A DNA stretch of 64,000 nt. Source: UBA10646 sp003456175 (GTDB lineage Bacteria; Bacteroidota; Bacteroidia; Chitinophagales; Chitinophagaceae). Below are positions 27,504 to 35,636 of this stretch, one piece after another. Below the pieces are notes generated by a model. It was not told the DNA's origin. It saw only the letters and a program-made list of their open reading frames with translations, and did no database searches. A program made the translations under genes and the position numbers. Every line of letters begins with the position of its first letter. The stretch's first letter is position 1. Location of the stretch: NCBI GenBank assembly GCA_031976225.1, contig DALYLQ010000003.1, forward strand, positions 1 to 64,000, in the 5' to 3' direction.

Positions 27504-28763
27504 ATGAAGCTAAGTAACCTAGCCGAGAACATGGTGGGAAGCGAAATCGTTAAATTGGGTAACGCCATAAGCGAACGTATTAAACAGGGCGAAAAAATTT
27601 ATAACTATACTATTGGCGATTTTAATCCGAGTGTTTTTCCTATTCCGGCAGCGTTAGAAGCGTTAATTGTTGCAGCCTATCAAGATAAAAATACCAATTA
27701 TCCTCCGGCCGATGGTATTGCCGAGTTGCGTAACAGCGTGGCAGCATTTGTTCAAAAGCACCAAGGTATTACCTACAGTAATCAAGAAATTTTGATTGCG
27801 GCAGGTGGTCGTCCGCTCATTTATACGCTGTTTAAAGTAATTGTAAATACAGAAGATAAAGTGATTTATGCCACACCTAGTTGGAATAACAACCACTACG
27901 TGCACATGAATCATGGCTTACATTGTGTTATTGAAACCTCGCCCGAAAACAACTTTATGCCAACCGCAGCCGATATTGCTCCGCATATACAAGGTGCTGC
28001 ATTGTTGTGCTTGTGTACACCACAAAACCCAACGGGAACTACGCTTGGCAAAGAAGAACTAGCTAAAATATGTGACCTCGTAATTGCCGAAAACGAACGT
28101 AGAGGTGAGCATGAAAAAAAGCTATACGTAATGTTCGATCAAATGTATGGCACGCTTACTTATGGCGATACACAACATAGTTGCCCTGTTAGTATTAACC
28201 CTGCGATGAAAGCCTATACCGTTTATATAGATGGCATCAGCAAATCGTTCGCTGCCACTGGTGTTCGTGTAGGTTGGAGTATGGGGCCTACACACGTGAT
28301 TGCCAAAATGAAAGCATTATTGAGCCATGTTGGGGCTTGGGCACCAATGGCCGAACAAGTTGCTACTGCCGCTTATTTGCAAAACGAGGCTGCTATTGCA
28401 ACACATTTTACACATTTTAAGGCAGCGTTAGAAGAGCGCTTACAACGCATTTATAATGGTATTGTAGCCTTACGGCAAATGGGTTACGCAGTAGATGCTA
28501 TTGCACCACAAGCAGCCATTTATTTAACGATAAAATTTGATTTAGTTGGTAGTACCGATGGTACCAACTTACTTACCAAACAAGCCGATGTTACTACTTA
28601 CTTACTAAACGAAGCTAAGTTGGCTGTAGTACCTTTTTATGCTTTCGGTGCAAGCCATCAAAGTCCGTGGTATCGTTTAAGTGTTGGTACTTGCGTAAAG
28701 GAAGAGATTGATGAAATGCTCACAAAATTAGAAGCTGCATTAGCCAAGTTGTCTAAAGTATAA
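27504..28763 (+). CDS. PLP-dependent aminotransferase (class I/II)
   Basis: A 419-residue fold-type I aminotransferase. Visible elements are NYPPADGIAELRNSVAAFV at the substrate loop, the glycine-rich AAGGRPLIYTLF, the CTPQNPTGT cofactor loop and the catalytic lysine in DGISKSFAATGVRVGW. The amino-acid substrate is not clear; it is not the DegT-type enzyme expected as partner of KdnB. I start at ATG 27504, two codons after an in-frame TTG. The next gene begins 14 bases after the stop, with a sister-motif copy bridging the gap. One in-frame motif copy reads Ala-Leu-Arg-Gln-Met. Confidence 0.9.
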   Translation: MKLSNLAENMVGSEIVKLGNAISERIKQGEKIYNYTIGDFNPSVFPIPAALEALIVAAYQDKNTNYPPADGIAELRNSVAAFVQKHQGITYSNQEILIAAGGRPLIYTLFKVIVNTEDKVIYATPSWNNNHYVHMNHGLHCVIETSPENNFMPTAADIAPHIQGAALLCLCTPQNPTGTTLGKEELAKICDLVIAENERRGEHEKKLYVMFDQMYGTLTYGDTQHSCPVSINPAMKAYTVYIDGISKSFAATGVRVGWSMGPTHVIAKMKALLSHVGAWAPMAEQVATAAYLQNEAAIATHFTHFKAALEERLQRIYNGIVALRQMGYAVDAIAPQAAIYLTIKFDLVGSTDGTNLLTKQADVTTYLLNEAKLAVVPFYAFGASHQSPWYRLSVGTCVKEEIDEMLTKLEAALAKLSKV

Positions 28764-28777
28764 ACACATTTACGTAA

Positions 28778-29272
28778 GTGAAGCAATTGGTTATTATAAG
28801 GCATGCGAAAAGTAGTTGGGATAGCCCTAGCGAAACAGACTTTGACCGGCCTTTAAATGCTCGTGGACATAGAGATGCACCTATAATGGCGGAACGCTTG
28901 CTTCAAAAAGGTTTTAAACCCGATGCTATTGTGAGTAGTACTGCGAACAGGGCATTAACTACAGCACAATATTTCGCCAAAGCAAATGGTATTGCTAAAA
29001 ACGATATTGTTACTGTGCCGGCATTGTATCATGCCATGCCGGCTACTTTTTTGGAAGTAGTTACATCACTCAACGATGCTTGGCAAACGGTATATTTATT
29101 TAGTCACAACCCAGGCATCACGGCATTTGCAAATATGATTTGTAATGTTCGTTTAGATGATATGCCCACTTGTGGTATGCTTGGTGTTCGTTGCGATATT
29201 ACCCAATGGAAAACATTTAACGCACAACAACATCATTTTCTATTTTTCGATGCTCCTAAACTTGTAAGCTAA
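28778..29272 (+). CDS. SixA-type histidine phosphatase
   Basis: A 164-residue member of the histidine phosphatase superfamily. The catalytic RHAKSS box (about residues 8-13) and the second histidine in FSHNPGIT are present, and DFDRPLNARGHRDAP is typical of SixA-like enzymes that remove phosphate from phospho-histidine or small substrates. The start codon is GTG and lies inside a sister-motif copy (28767-28780), so the motif supplies the start. There is no Shine-Dalgarno sequence. It is probably in one transcript with the aminotransferase and manC. Confidence 0.9.
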   Translation: MKQLVIIRHAKSSWDSPSETDFDRPLNARGHRDAPIMAERLLQKGFKPDAIVSSTANRALTTAQYFAKANGIAKNDIVTVPALYHAMPATFLEVVTSLNDAWQTVYLFSHNPGITAFANMICNVRLDDMPTCGMLGVRCDITQWKTFNAQQHHFLFFDAPKLVS

Positions 29273-29340
29273 GTGTATAAAGGCTGATACAATATATGTG
29301 AGTATTGTGCATCTTTGCTATCATTACACTAGCAAACGAT

Positions 29341-30438
29341 ATGAGTACAACCGTAAAGAATCCACACCATTATGTAGCCATTATGGCGGGTGGTATTGGA
29401 AGCAGATTTTGGCCACAGAGTAGAACAAGTTATCCCAAACAATTTTTAGATATCTTACACACTGGAAAAACATTAATTCAGTGGACGTACGAACGTTTTA
29501 AAGCTTTCATCCCTGAAGAAAATATTTATGTTGTTACTAGCGATGAATATGCAAGCATAGTTCAATCGCAATTGCCTGAACTGTTGCCTGCGAATATTTT
29601 AGCAGAACCGAGCAGAAAAAATACCGCACCGTGTGTTGCTTATATTGCGTTTAAGCTGTTAGAGAAAGATCCTGAAGCAAATATGATTGTGGCACCAAGT
29701 GATCATTTGATTATGGATGCTGGTAATTTTCAGGAACTTTGTTTGAAAGCTTTAGATTTTGCTGCACACATGAAAGCCTTTGTAACCTTAGGTATTAAGC
29801 CTACTTACCCGAATACGGGTTATGGTTACATACAACACGAAACATTAGCCGTTGCTAATAACATTTATCAGGTTAAAACATTCACAGAAAAGCCCGATGC
29901 AGAACTAGCTAAAACATTTATTGCTAGTGGCGACTTCCTTTGGAATGCTGGTATTTTTATTTGGAGAGCTGCCGATATTGTTTATGCGTTTGAACAATAT
30001 CAACCAGAAATGTTCGATGTATTTGCGGCAGAACGTAACTTGTTTAATACCGCTGAAGAACAAAGTGCTATTGAACGTATTTATCCGCAGTGTAGTAATA
30101 TTAGTATCGACTATGCTATTATGGAGCATGCTAAAAATGTTTATGTGATACCTAGCGAATTTGGTTGGAGCGACTTAGGTACATGGAACAGTGCTTACGA
30201 AAATTTAGAAAAAGATTATTTAGGTAATGCAGTTGCTGGTAAGCATGTTTTAGTAGTAGATGCTACAAAATGTATGATCAGTGCTCCCGATGAAAAAGTA
30301 GTAGTACTCCAAGGCTTAGATGATATGATTGTTGTTGATACGAAAGATGCATTACTCATTTGCCGTAAGGATAAAGAACAAGAAATTAAACAATACGTTG
30401 CTGAGGTTAAGCGTAATTGGGGCGATACTTATTTATAG
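29341..30438 (+). CDS. manC: Mannose-1-phosphate guanylyltransferase
   Basis: A 365-residue nucleotidyltransferase that makes GDP-mannose, a precursor for LPS and exopolysaccharide sugars. The N-terminal MAGGIGSRFWPQSR pyrophosphorylase motif, the PNTGYGYIQ segment, FTEKPD and WNAGIFIW are all typical of GMP enzymes. It lacks the C-terminal isomerase domain of the bifunctional form. I use ATG 29341 rather than an upstream in-frame codon, because homology begins near YVAIMAGG. A terminator hairpin (30462-30491) follows. With kdsB and kdsD it points to envelope sugar synthesis. Confidence 0.9.
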   Translation: MSTTVKNPHHYVAIMAGGIGSRFWPQSRTSYPKQFLDILHTGKTLIQWTYERFKAFIPEENIYVVTSDEYASIVQSQLPELLPANILAEPSRKNTAPCVAYIAFKLLEKDPEANMIVAPSDHLIMDAGNFQELCLKALDFAAHMKAFVTLGIKPTYPNTGYGYIQHETLAVANNIYQVKTFTEKPDAELAKTFIASGDFLWNAGIFIWRAADIVYAFEQYQPEMFDVFAAERNLFNTAEEQSAIERIYPQCSNISIDYAIMEHAKNVYVIPSEFGWSDLGTWNSAYENLEKDYLGNAVAGKHVLVVDATKCMISAPDEKVVVLQGLDDMIVVDTKDALLICRKDKEQEIKQYVAEVKRNWGDTYL

Positions 30439-30461
30439 TACTTACGTAAATATTTTTTAAC

Positions 30462-30491
30462 AACCGCACTTACTCAAAGTGTGGTTTTTTT
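30462..30491 (+). terminator. Intrinsic terminator of manC
   Basis: A 10-bp stem AACCGCACTT / AAGTGTGGTT with one G-T pair and a short loop runs into seven T. A sister-motif copy (30440-30451) sits between it and the stop codon. Confidence 0.75.
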
Positions 30492-30511
30492 GTATTTAGT
30501 TACACAACTAC

Positions 30512-32671
30512 ATGAGGTATTTTTTTAGTTTACTACTCAGTTGCACATTTTTATTTTGTAAGGCACAACCTATTACAAATAACTATACTTACAGTTTCGA
30601 CTTACTACAAATTGAGCAAACCAACTTTGTTCAAATGATTGATACGGTACGTATAGACGATGCTATTAAATGGCAACTACTTGCTTTTGCAACACAAAAA
30701 ACAGATAGCATAAAAATTGCTATTGATCAGCATACACAACTTAGTGATGATGATAAGTGTCGTGCATTCAATAGCATCAATTACTTTCTTAAAAGTATCA
30801 GAGGTAAGGTTGTAAGCAAGCGATTTGAAGTGTATGATATTCCTGATGCATTAGAAAAATTTCCTAACATTTTACAATGCATTTTGCGTAACGATAGTAT
30901 TGATACTTACGTAAAAGATTTGGGAGCACGTAGAACACAACTCATGGCCGATGCATTCAAAGAGTATACTACTTATGCCAATTATTTAAAACAAATAGCC
31001 ACCTATAAAACACTTCTTAGAACACCAGAAGCAATTGAAAAATTCATACTGCAAGAACCTGGTTTTCGATATGCCGATAGCTTATTACAATACTTAGCAA
31101 GCCATCAACCAACAGCTATATGGCGTTTGGCACAGCAAGCATCAACAAAAGCACTTTGCACCAATAGTAATCATAAGTTGGTTAAACAACTTGTAAGTAT
31201 GGCAAGCCATTATGCCCGAGAAGCATTACTACCTTTCACAGAGCAATTGGCAGATAGTGCCTATACCATTGCCGATATTTTAAAAGCACGTAGCGATGTT
31301 AATACTTACTATAGCTTACTTGTTAATACCGCACAGTACAATGTTGTTCGAATAAATAGAGGTGAAAAAGTAATCGGGCAACAGCTTATTAAAAATGCAT
31401 TGCATTACTATAGTAATCAATTTTACATCAACACCATTAACGAATTACATAACGAGAAAGACAGGCAACGCTTTGAATGTGTATCGCTTTTACGCAAGCA
31501 AGATTTATATTATATCATTATTAACGGCGAAGAAGAACTGTACACTAGTAGCTATATTGGTTTGTTCAATAGACTTATGAAAGGTTTGGGCAATAATGCT
31601 CACGACCTATTCACTATGATTCAATTCGATGATTATCGTTTGTTCTTAAAACTTGCTGGGCAGTATGGTACATTGGTGCCCTTCCTAGAAAAAATGCCTG
31701 TAGAGCAACGCTTTATAACATTACATAAATTAGTTGACAGTCTTGAGTTAGACAATACCATTGGACTTGAGCAAAGCATGCAAGTAGCCGACGCTTTTGT
31801 AGGATTAATAGATAGTGCTTTGTATCAAACAACCATTGGTAAATACTTGCAAGAAAATCTACAACGCTGTACACAGCAAGAAAACATTTTCGGTATTCGC
31901 ATCTACAATGCATTACAGTTGGTTTGGCAAAATGCACTACGTAACCCTGATGATTCAAGTGGCAATAACTTACTACATCAAACTCTTGGTATTAACAACT
32001 ACCAATTGCAAGTACAGCAACTTACCGATAGCAGTAATAACATACATCATGCAGTATATTTTTATGGCGATGCCGATGGCAAGTTAGCCTATCAAAGTTT
32101 TACGGCTTTGTTTGATACAACCCATTGGAAAAAAGATACTTCACATACCAGTTTTGTTATATTCATAAGCAAGCAACAAATACCCACACTTTACATATAT
32201 GCTAACAAGCCTTTAGACTATACTACAGGTGCCGATATTGAAGCACAAGAAAAAATGAATGCCACCCTTACGGGTAAAAATATTTATCCAACCATTATTA
32301 CACACCGCGGACACAGTTATTTTTTAAGCAATACTTTACGCTATCTTAATCCACACATACAGCTTGCAATTTTAGGAAGTTGTGGTGGTTACAAGCACAT
32401 TAGTACCGTTGCCAATGGTAGTCCGAAAGCACAAGTAATTGCAACCAAACAAACGGGTAGTGTAGTGGTGAACAATCCTTTAATGCAAAGTATTAATCAA
32501 GATTTATTACAAGCTAAAACCATTGTTTGGAGTAATACATTTAACACATTACGACAACAATTACAGCAAAATGCTTATGCATTACGCTTACTCAACGAGT
32601 ATATACCACCTTACAAAAATTTAGGATTATTTGTGTACCGCTTGTTTAATGAAGATACCAATGTGCAATAA
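30512..32671 (+). CDS. Secreted protein of unknown function, possible caspase/CHAT-like core
   Basis: A 719-residue exported protein with a signal peptide (MRYFFSLLLSCTFLFCKAQ). The first 500 residues are mostly helical with no recognisable domain. Near the C-terminus, ITHRGHSYFLSNTLRYL (H598, H601) is followed 20-25 residues later by QLAILGSCGGYKHI (C624). A His in HxGH and a Cys after a hydrophobic strand are the pattern of the clan CD peptidase dyad (caspase, CHAT, gingipain), though the spacing is short. This is an inference from motif shape only. It stands alone behind the manC terminator, convergent with nagA. I do not recognise the family by name. Confidence 0.75.
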   Translation: MRYFFSLLLSCTFLFCKAQPITNNYTYSFDLLQIEQTNFVQMIDTVRIDDAIKWQLLAFATQKTDSIKIAIDQHTQLSDDDKCRAFNSINYFLKSIRGKVVSKRFEVYDIPDALEKFPNILQCILRNDSIDTYVKDLGARRTQLMADAFKEYTTYANYLKQIATYKTLLRTPEAIEKFILQEPGFRYADSLLQYLASHQPTAIWRLAQQASTKALCTNSNHKLVKQLVSMASHYAREALLPFTEQLADSAYTIADILKARSDVNTYYSLLVNTAQYNVVRINRGEKVIGQQLIKNALHYYSNQFYINTINELHNEKDRQRFECVSLLRKQDLYYIIINGEEELYTSSYIGLFNRLMKGLGNNAHDLFTMIQFDDYRLFLKLAGQYGTLVPFLEKMPVEQRFITLHKLVDSLELDNTIGLEQSMQVADAFVGLIDSALYQTTIGKYLQENLQRCTQQENIFGIRIYNALQLVWQNALRNPDDSSGNNLLHQTLGINNYQLQVQQLTDSSNNIHHAVYFYGDADGKLAYQSFTALFDTTHWKKDTSHTSFVIFISKQQIPTLYIYANKPLDYTTGADIEAQEKMNATLTGKNIYPTIITHRGHSYFLSNTLRYLNPHIQLAILGSCGGYKHISTVANGSPKAQVIATKQTGSVVVNNPLMQSINQDLLQAKTIVWSNTFNTLRQQLQQNAYALRLLNEYIPPYKNLGLFVYRLFNEDTNVQ

Positions 32672-32684
32672 TAACACTAGTGTA

Positions 32685-33800
32685 TTAAAGGCCTATGTTA
32701 CCAATTATATTATAGCCATTATCTAACACAATGGCTTGTGCAGGATAGCTCTTTTTAAGTAAGCCTACTTCATCTATTTTATGCATCAGGCGTAGGGGAA
32801 TAATGCTGCACATATCAATAGCTTGTACAAAAGGTACACCCGCAAAGTGTATTAAATTATACAATGCTTTTTGCATGGTAAGTGCACTACCGCTTAACGT
32901 ACCATTAGCTACATACTTATCGCCATCTAACATATGTTGATAATACCCTTTGCTGGTAGTAGTAACTGCATCGGTAATAGCGAACAAGCGATCATTCATT
33001 TGCCGTAAGGCTAACTGTATGGCTGGCCAACTTACATGATAACCATCGGGTATAATACTTGCTTTCACACTGTTGTGATTGAGTATAGCACCTACCATTC
33101 CTGGGTTTCGGTGTTCAAAGGCACTCATTGCATTGTATAAATGTGTTGCAGCTTGTACACCATTATCAAAACTATGTGTAGCTACTTCGTAACTAGCATT
33201 ACTATGGCCTGCGGATACAATAATACCTTGTTGTTTTATGTATTGTATTATTGTATCGTTACAACATTCTGGTGCAAGGGTTATCATTTTAATAACACCT
33301 TTACCATATTGCAATAATTCTGTTACTTGTGTTATTGTTGGTGTATGAATGAGTGCTGCTACATGTGCTCCTCGTTTTTCAATACTTATCCAAGGGCCTT
33401 CTACATGTAGTCCAAGCACATGGTTGCCGCCTTGCTGCCAATATGCTTTTATAGCATCAATACATGCATATATTACTTCATAAGTATTGGTTGCTACTGT
33501 GGGCATACACCAGTAGGCACCTCCGCGTACACTGTAATTGGCAATGGCTTCAACAGTTGCTACTGTGGGTGTTACTGCTAATAACTTTCCTTCTGCTCCG
33601 TATAGTTGTAAGTCGGCAAATGGCGGAATAATAGTTGCATCACCAAAATCTACAATGGTGAGTGAACCATCGTTAGGTAATGTTACTTTAGGTAATACAT
33701 CGGTAATAATACCATTGTTACACACCATTGCATGATGCTGCAATAAATGCATACCTGTATATATACTGTTAGCGGTATAAGCAATAGTGGTATTATGCAT
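32685..33800 (-). CDS. nagA: N-acetylglucosamine-6-phosphate deacetylase
   Basis: A 371-residue amidohydrolase that deacetylates GlcNAc-6-phosphate in amino-sugar recycling. The metal and substrate motifs are present: LGLHVEGPW, SAGHSNASYE, AATHLYNAMS, and the catalytic aspartate in FAITDAV. The first metal motif reads FADLQLYGAEG instead of HxHG, the same replacement as in single-metal E. coli NagA (QLNG). It overlaps the nitrilase gene by eight bases (33793-33800), so both are in one operon. nagB is not in the window. A dispersed-motif copy in frame reads Ala-Leu-Arg-Gln-Met. Confidence 0.92.
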   Translation of the reverse strand: MHNTTIAYTANSIYTGMHLLQHHAMVCNNGIITDVLPKVTLPNDGSLTIVDFGDATIIPPFADLQLYGAEGKLLAVTPTVATVEAIANYSVRGGAYWCMPTVATNTYEVIYACIDAIKAYWQQGGNHVLGLHVEGPWISIEKRGAHVAALIHTPTITQVTELLQYGKGVIKMITLAPECCNDTIIQYIKQQGIIVSAGHSNASYEVATHSFDNGVQAATHLYNAMSAFEHRNPGMVGAILNHNSVKASIIPDGYHVSWPAIQLALRQMNDRLFAITDAVTTTSKGYYQHMLDGDKYVANGTLSGSALTMQKALYNLIHFAGVPFVQAIDMCSIIPLRLMHKIDEVGLLKKSYPAQAIVLDNGYNIIGNIGL

Positions 33801-34587
33801 GATGTATTAGTGTAAATGGATCGGCATCTTTTAAAAAGGGTAGTTGTGTTCTTAGTTGTTCTACATGTGTTTTATCGAGGGTAATAGTATGCACATCTTC
33901 AGCATGTTGTTGATGGTACAATATTGTTCCTAAAGCATCGGCCACCATAGAGTCGCCGATATGTGGTATACCATTACCATCGTTACCTACTCGGTTAACA
34001 CCAATTACATAGCACTGATTTTCAATGGCTCTAGCTTGTAATAAAGTTCTCCAAGCGTGTGAGCGGCGTTCGGGCCAATTAGCAACATAAATAATGGCAT
34101 CGTACAAAATATTATTGGGCTGTTGCCTTGCCCATACAGGAAAGCGTAGATCGTAACAAATTTGTAAGAGTATCTTCCACCCATTTGCCTGTACGATTAT
34201 TCTTTCATTGCCTGGCGTGTAATGTTCATGTTCGCCACCATAAGCAAAAAGATGTCGCTTATCATAACTATGAATTTGTCCATTCGGTTGTACCCATAAA
34301 AAGCGATTATAGAAAACATCGTTCTCTTGTATCATCACACTTCCTGCAATAATAATACGATGTTGTTGTGCCATTCGCAGCATCCAATTTACCGTAAGGC
34401 CATTCATAGTTTCGGCCAATTTTTTGGGCTGCATACTAAAGCCTGTAGTGAACATTTCAGGCAATATCACTATCTGCTTTGGTGTAGTTATAGCTGCAAT
34501 TTTAGCTTCAAACATTTGTAAGTTGGCAGCAGCATCTTCCCAATGTAGGTTAGATTGAACAAGTGTGAATGTAAGTGTGTTCGACAT
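33793..34587 (-). CDS. Carbon-nitrogen hydrolase (nitrilase superfamily, omega-amidase type)
   Basis: A 264-residue nitrilase-fold amidase. The catalytic triad is visible: Glu in VILPEMFTTGF, Lys in SYDKRHLFAYGGEH, and Cys in LLQICYDLRFP. The FTTGF and GGEHEHY features fit YafV/NIT2-like omega-amidases that hydrolyse 2-oxoglutaramate-type amides. It overlaps nagA by eight bases and begins five bases after kdsB, giving a tight kdsB-nitrilase-nagA operon on the minus strand. A dispersed-motif copy in frame reads Leu-Thr-Val-Asn. The physiological amide is unknown. Confidence 0.9.
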   Translation of the reverse strand: MSNTLTFTLVQSNLHWEDAAANLQMFEAKIAAITTPKQIVILPEMFTTGFSMQPKKLAETMNGLTVNWMLRMAQQHRIIIAGSVMIQENDVFYNRFLWVQPNGQIHSYDKRHLFAYGGEHEHYTPGNERIIVQANGWKILLQICYDLRFPVWARQQPNNILYDAIIYVANWPERRSHAWRTLLQARAIENQCYVIGVNRVGNDGNGIPHIGDSMVADALGTILYHQQHAEDVHTITLDKTHVEQLRTQLPFLKDADPFTLIHHA

Positions 34588-34592
34588 AGTGC

Positions 34593-35321
34593 TTATTGTA
34601 AATATGCTTCGGCCTTTCGTAAATCTTCAGGTGTATCAATTTCAACACCCATATAATCGGTAAGTACCATTTTTATGGCTACATCGTTTTCTAAGTATCG
34701 TAAGCATTCTATTTTTTCGGCTGCTTCTAAAGGTGTGATCGGCCATGCCGTGAAATCCATCAATGCTTTTTTACGAAATGCGTATACACCAATATGTTCG
34801 TAATAAGTAATAGCAAGTTCAGTACTACGCGGGTAGGGTAGTACAGAACGAGAAAACATTAATGCATTGCCCGACTTACTCACAGCAACCTTCACATAGT
34901 TTGGATCTTGAATATTATTGGCATCGGTAAGCACTTGCATGAGGCTTGCAACCTGTACCTGCCTACCAGCTTCACCATCAAAAACTTGTAATAATTTTTC
35001 GAGTGGTTCGCGTTTTACAAATGGTTCATCACCTTGTACATTCACAACAATATCTACATCCATATCGGCCACTGCCTCGGCTATACGATCACTACCACTT
35101 TCGTGTGGTCGTTGACTCATAACAGCTTTACCACCTGCTGCCACAATAGCATCGTAAATGACGGTACTATCGGTTGCTACCCACACTTCATCGAACAGTT
35201 GTGTAGCTACTGTATTCAAGTAAGTATGTACAATTACTGGCTTACCAGCTAAGAGTTGCATCAATTTTGCCGGAAAACGCGTTGCGGCATAACGAGCAGG
35301 TATTAAAGCTATTTTTTTCAT
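34593..35321 (-). CDS. kdsB: 3-deoxy-manno-octulosonate cytidylyltransferase (CMP-Kdo synthetase)
   Basis: A 242-residue CMP-sugar synthetase that activates Kdo for lipid A attachment. The N-terminal IALIPARYAATRFPAKLM motif, VATDSTVIYDA, VVNVQGDEPFV and the C-terminal YLENDVAIKMVL segment are family hallmarks. I start at MKKIALIPARY, three codons inside the longest frame. It heads the kdsB-nitrilase-nagA operon. Given the KdnB-like enzyme at 4 kb, this could be the form that activates 8-amino-Kdo, as known for the Shewanella enzyme; sequence alone does not decide. Confidence 0.93.
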   Translation of the reverse strand: MKKIALIPARYAATRFPAKLMQLLAGKPVIVHTYLNTVATQLFDEVWVATDSTVIYDAIVAAGGKAVMSQRPHESGSDRIAEAVADMDVDIVVNVQGDEPFVKREPLEKLLQVFDGEAGRQVQVASLMQVLTDANNIQDPNYVKVAVSKSGNALMFSRSVLPYPRSTELAITYYEHIGVYAFRKKALMDFTAWPITPLEAAEKIECLRYLENDVAIKMVLTDYMGVEIDTPEDLRKAEAYLQ

Positions 35322-35492
35322 CGTATACAATTACGTTCTACTTACAAAGATTGTAGTGTTATTGGTTAACTCTATTACAAATAGTGCTAAATATTTAAGT
35401 ATACAGCCGAGTTGTTACAAAGATGCTTTTATAAAATAGAATTTCCCCTTACGGTAAATGATGGTAGCGCTAAAATATTTCATATTTGCAAT

Positions 35493-35554
35493 GTCAACTT
35501 ATACGTACCGGGGGGTGTTGTTTCGAAAGAAACATGTATAGGTTGACTTTTTTT
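35493..35554 (+). ncRNA. Candidate short structured RNA
   Basis: On the plus strand GTCAACTTATAC (35493-35504) pairs with GTATAGGTTGAC (35536-35547) over 12 bp. Inside, TGTTTC-GAAA-GAAACA forms a 6-bp stem with a GAAA loop, and one strand bulges a G-rich segment with six G in a row. Seven T follow. CATATTTG, one base from TAnnTTTG, ends five bases before the stem. It fits a tiny independently transcribed RNA, or simply an unusual terminator, but no plus-strand gene ends here. Confidence 0.4.
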
Positions 35555-35563
35555 ATAGCCCTA

Positions 35564-35609
35564 TATAACAAAGGTGCCTGCTGAATAATCAGCAGGCACC
35601 TTTGTTATA
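35564..35609. terminator. Long hairpin after the ppiD-like gene
   Basis: A perfect 21-bp inverted repeat (35564-35584 with 35589-35609, loop ATAA). It lies 28 bases past the ppiD-like stop on the minus strand and probably ends that transcript, though there is no long T-run. Confidence 0.6.
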
Positions 35610-35636
35610 ATACATTTACGCAAGTAAATGAAGCTA

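Larger units (their letters stand above)
35322..35636. other. Intergenic region kdsB / ppiD-like
   Basis: These 315 bases carry a dispersed-motif copy (35447-35460), a candidate small RNA (35493-35554), a 21-bp hairpin (35564-35609) and a palindromic CATTTACGCAAGTAAATG (35613-35630) just past the ppiD-like stop. The kdsB promoter should lie in the first 100 bases, but I cannot point to a clear -7 box. Confidence 0.6.
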
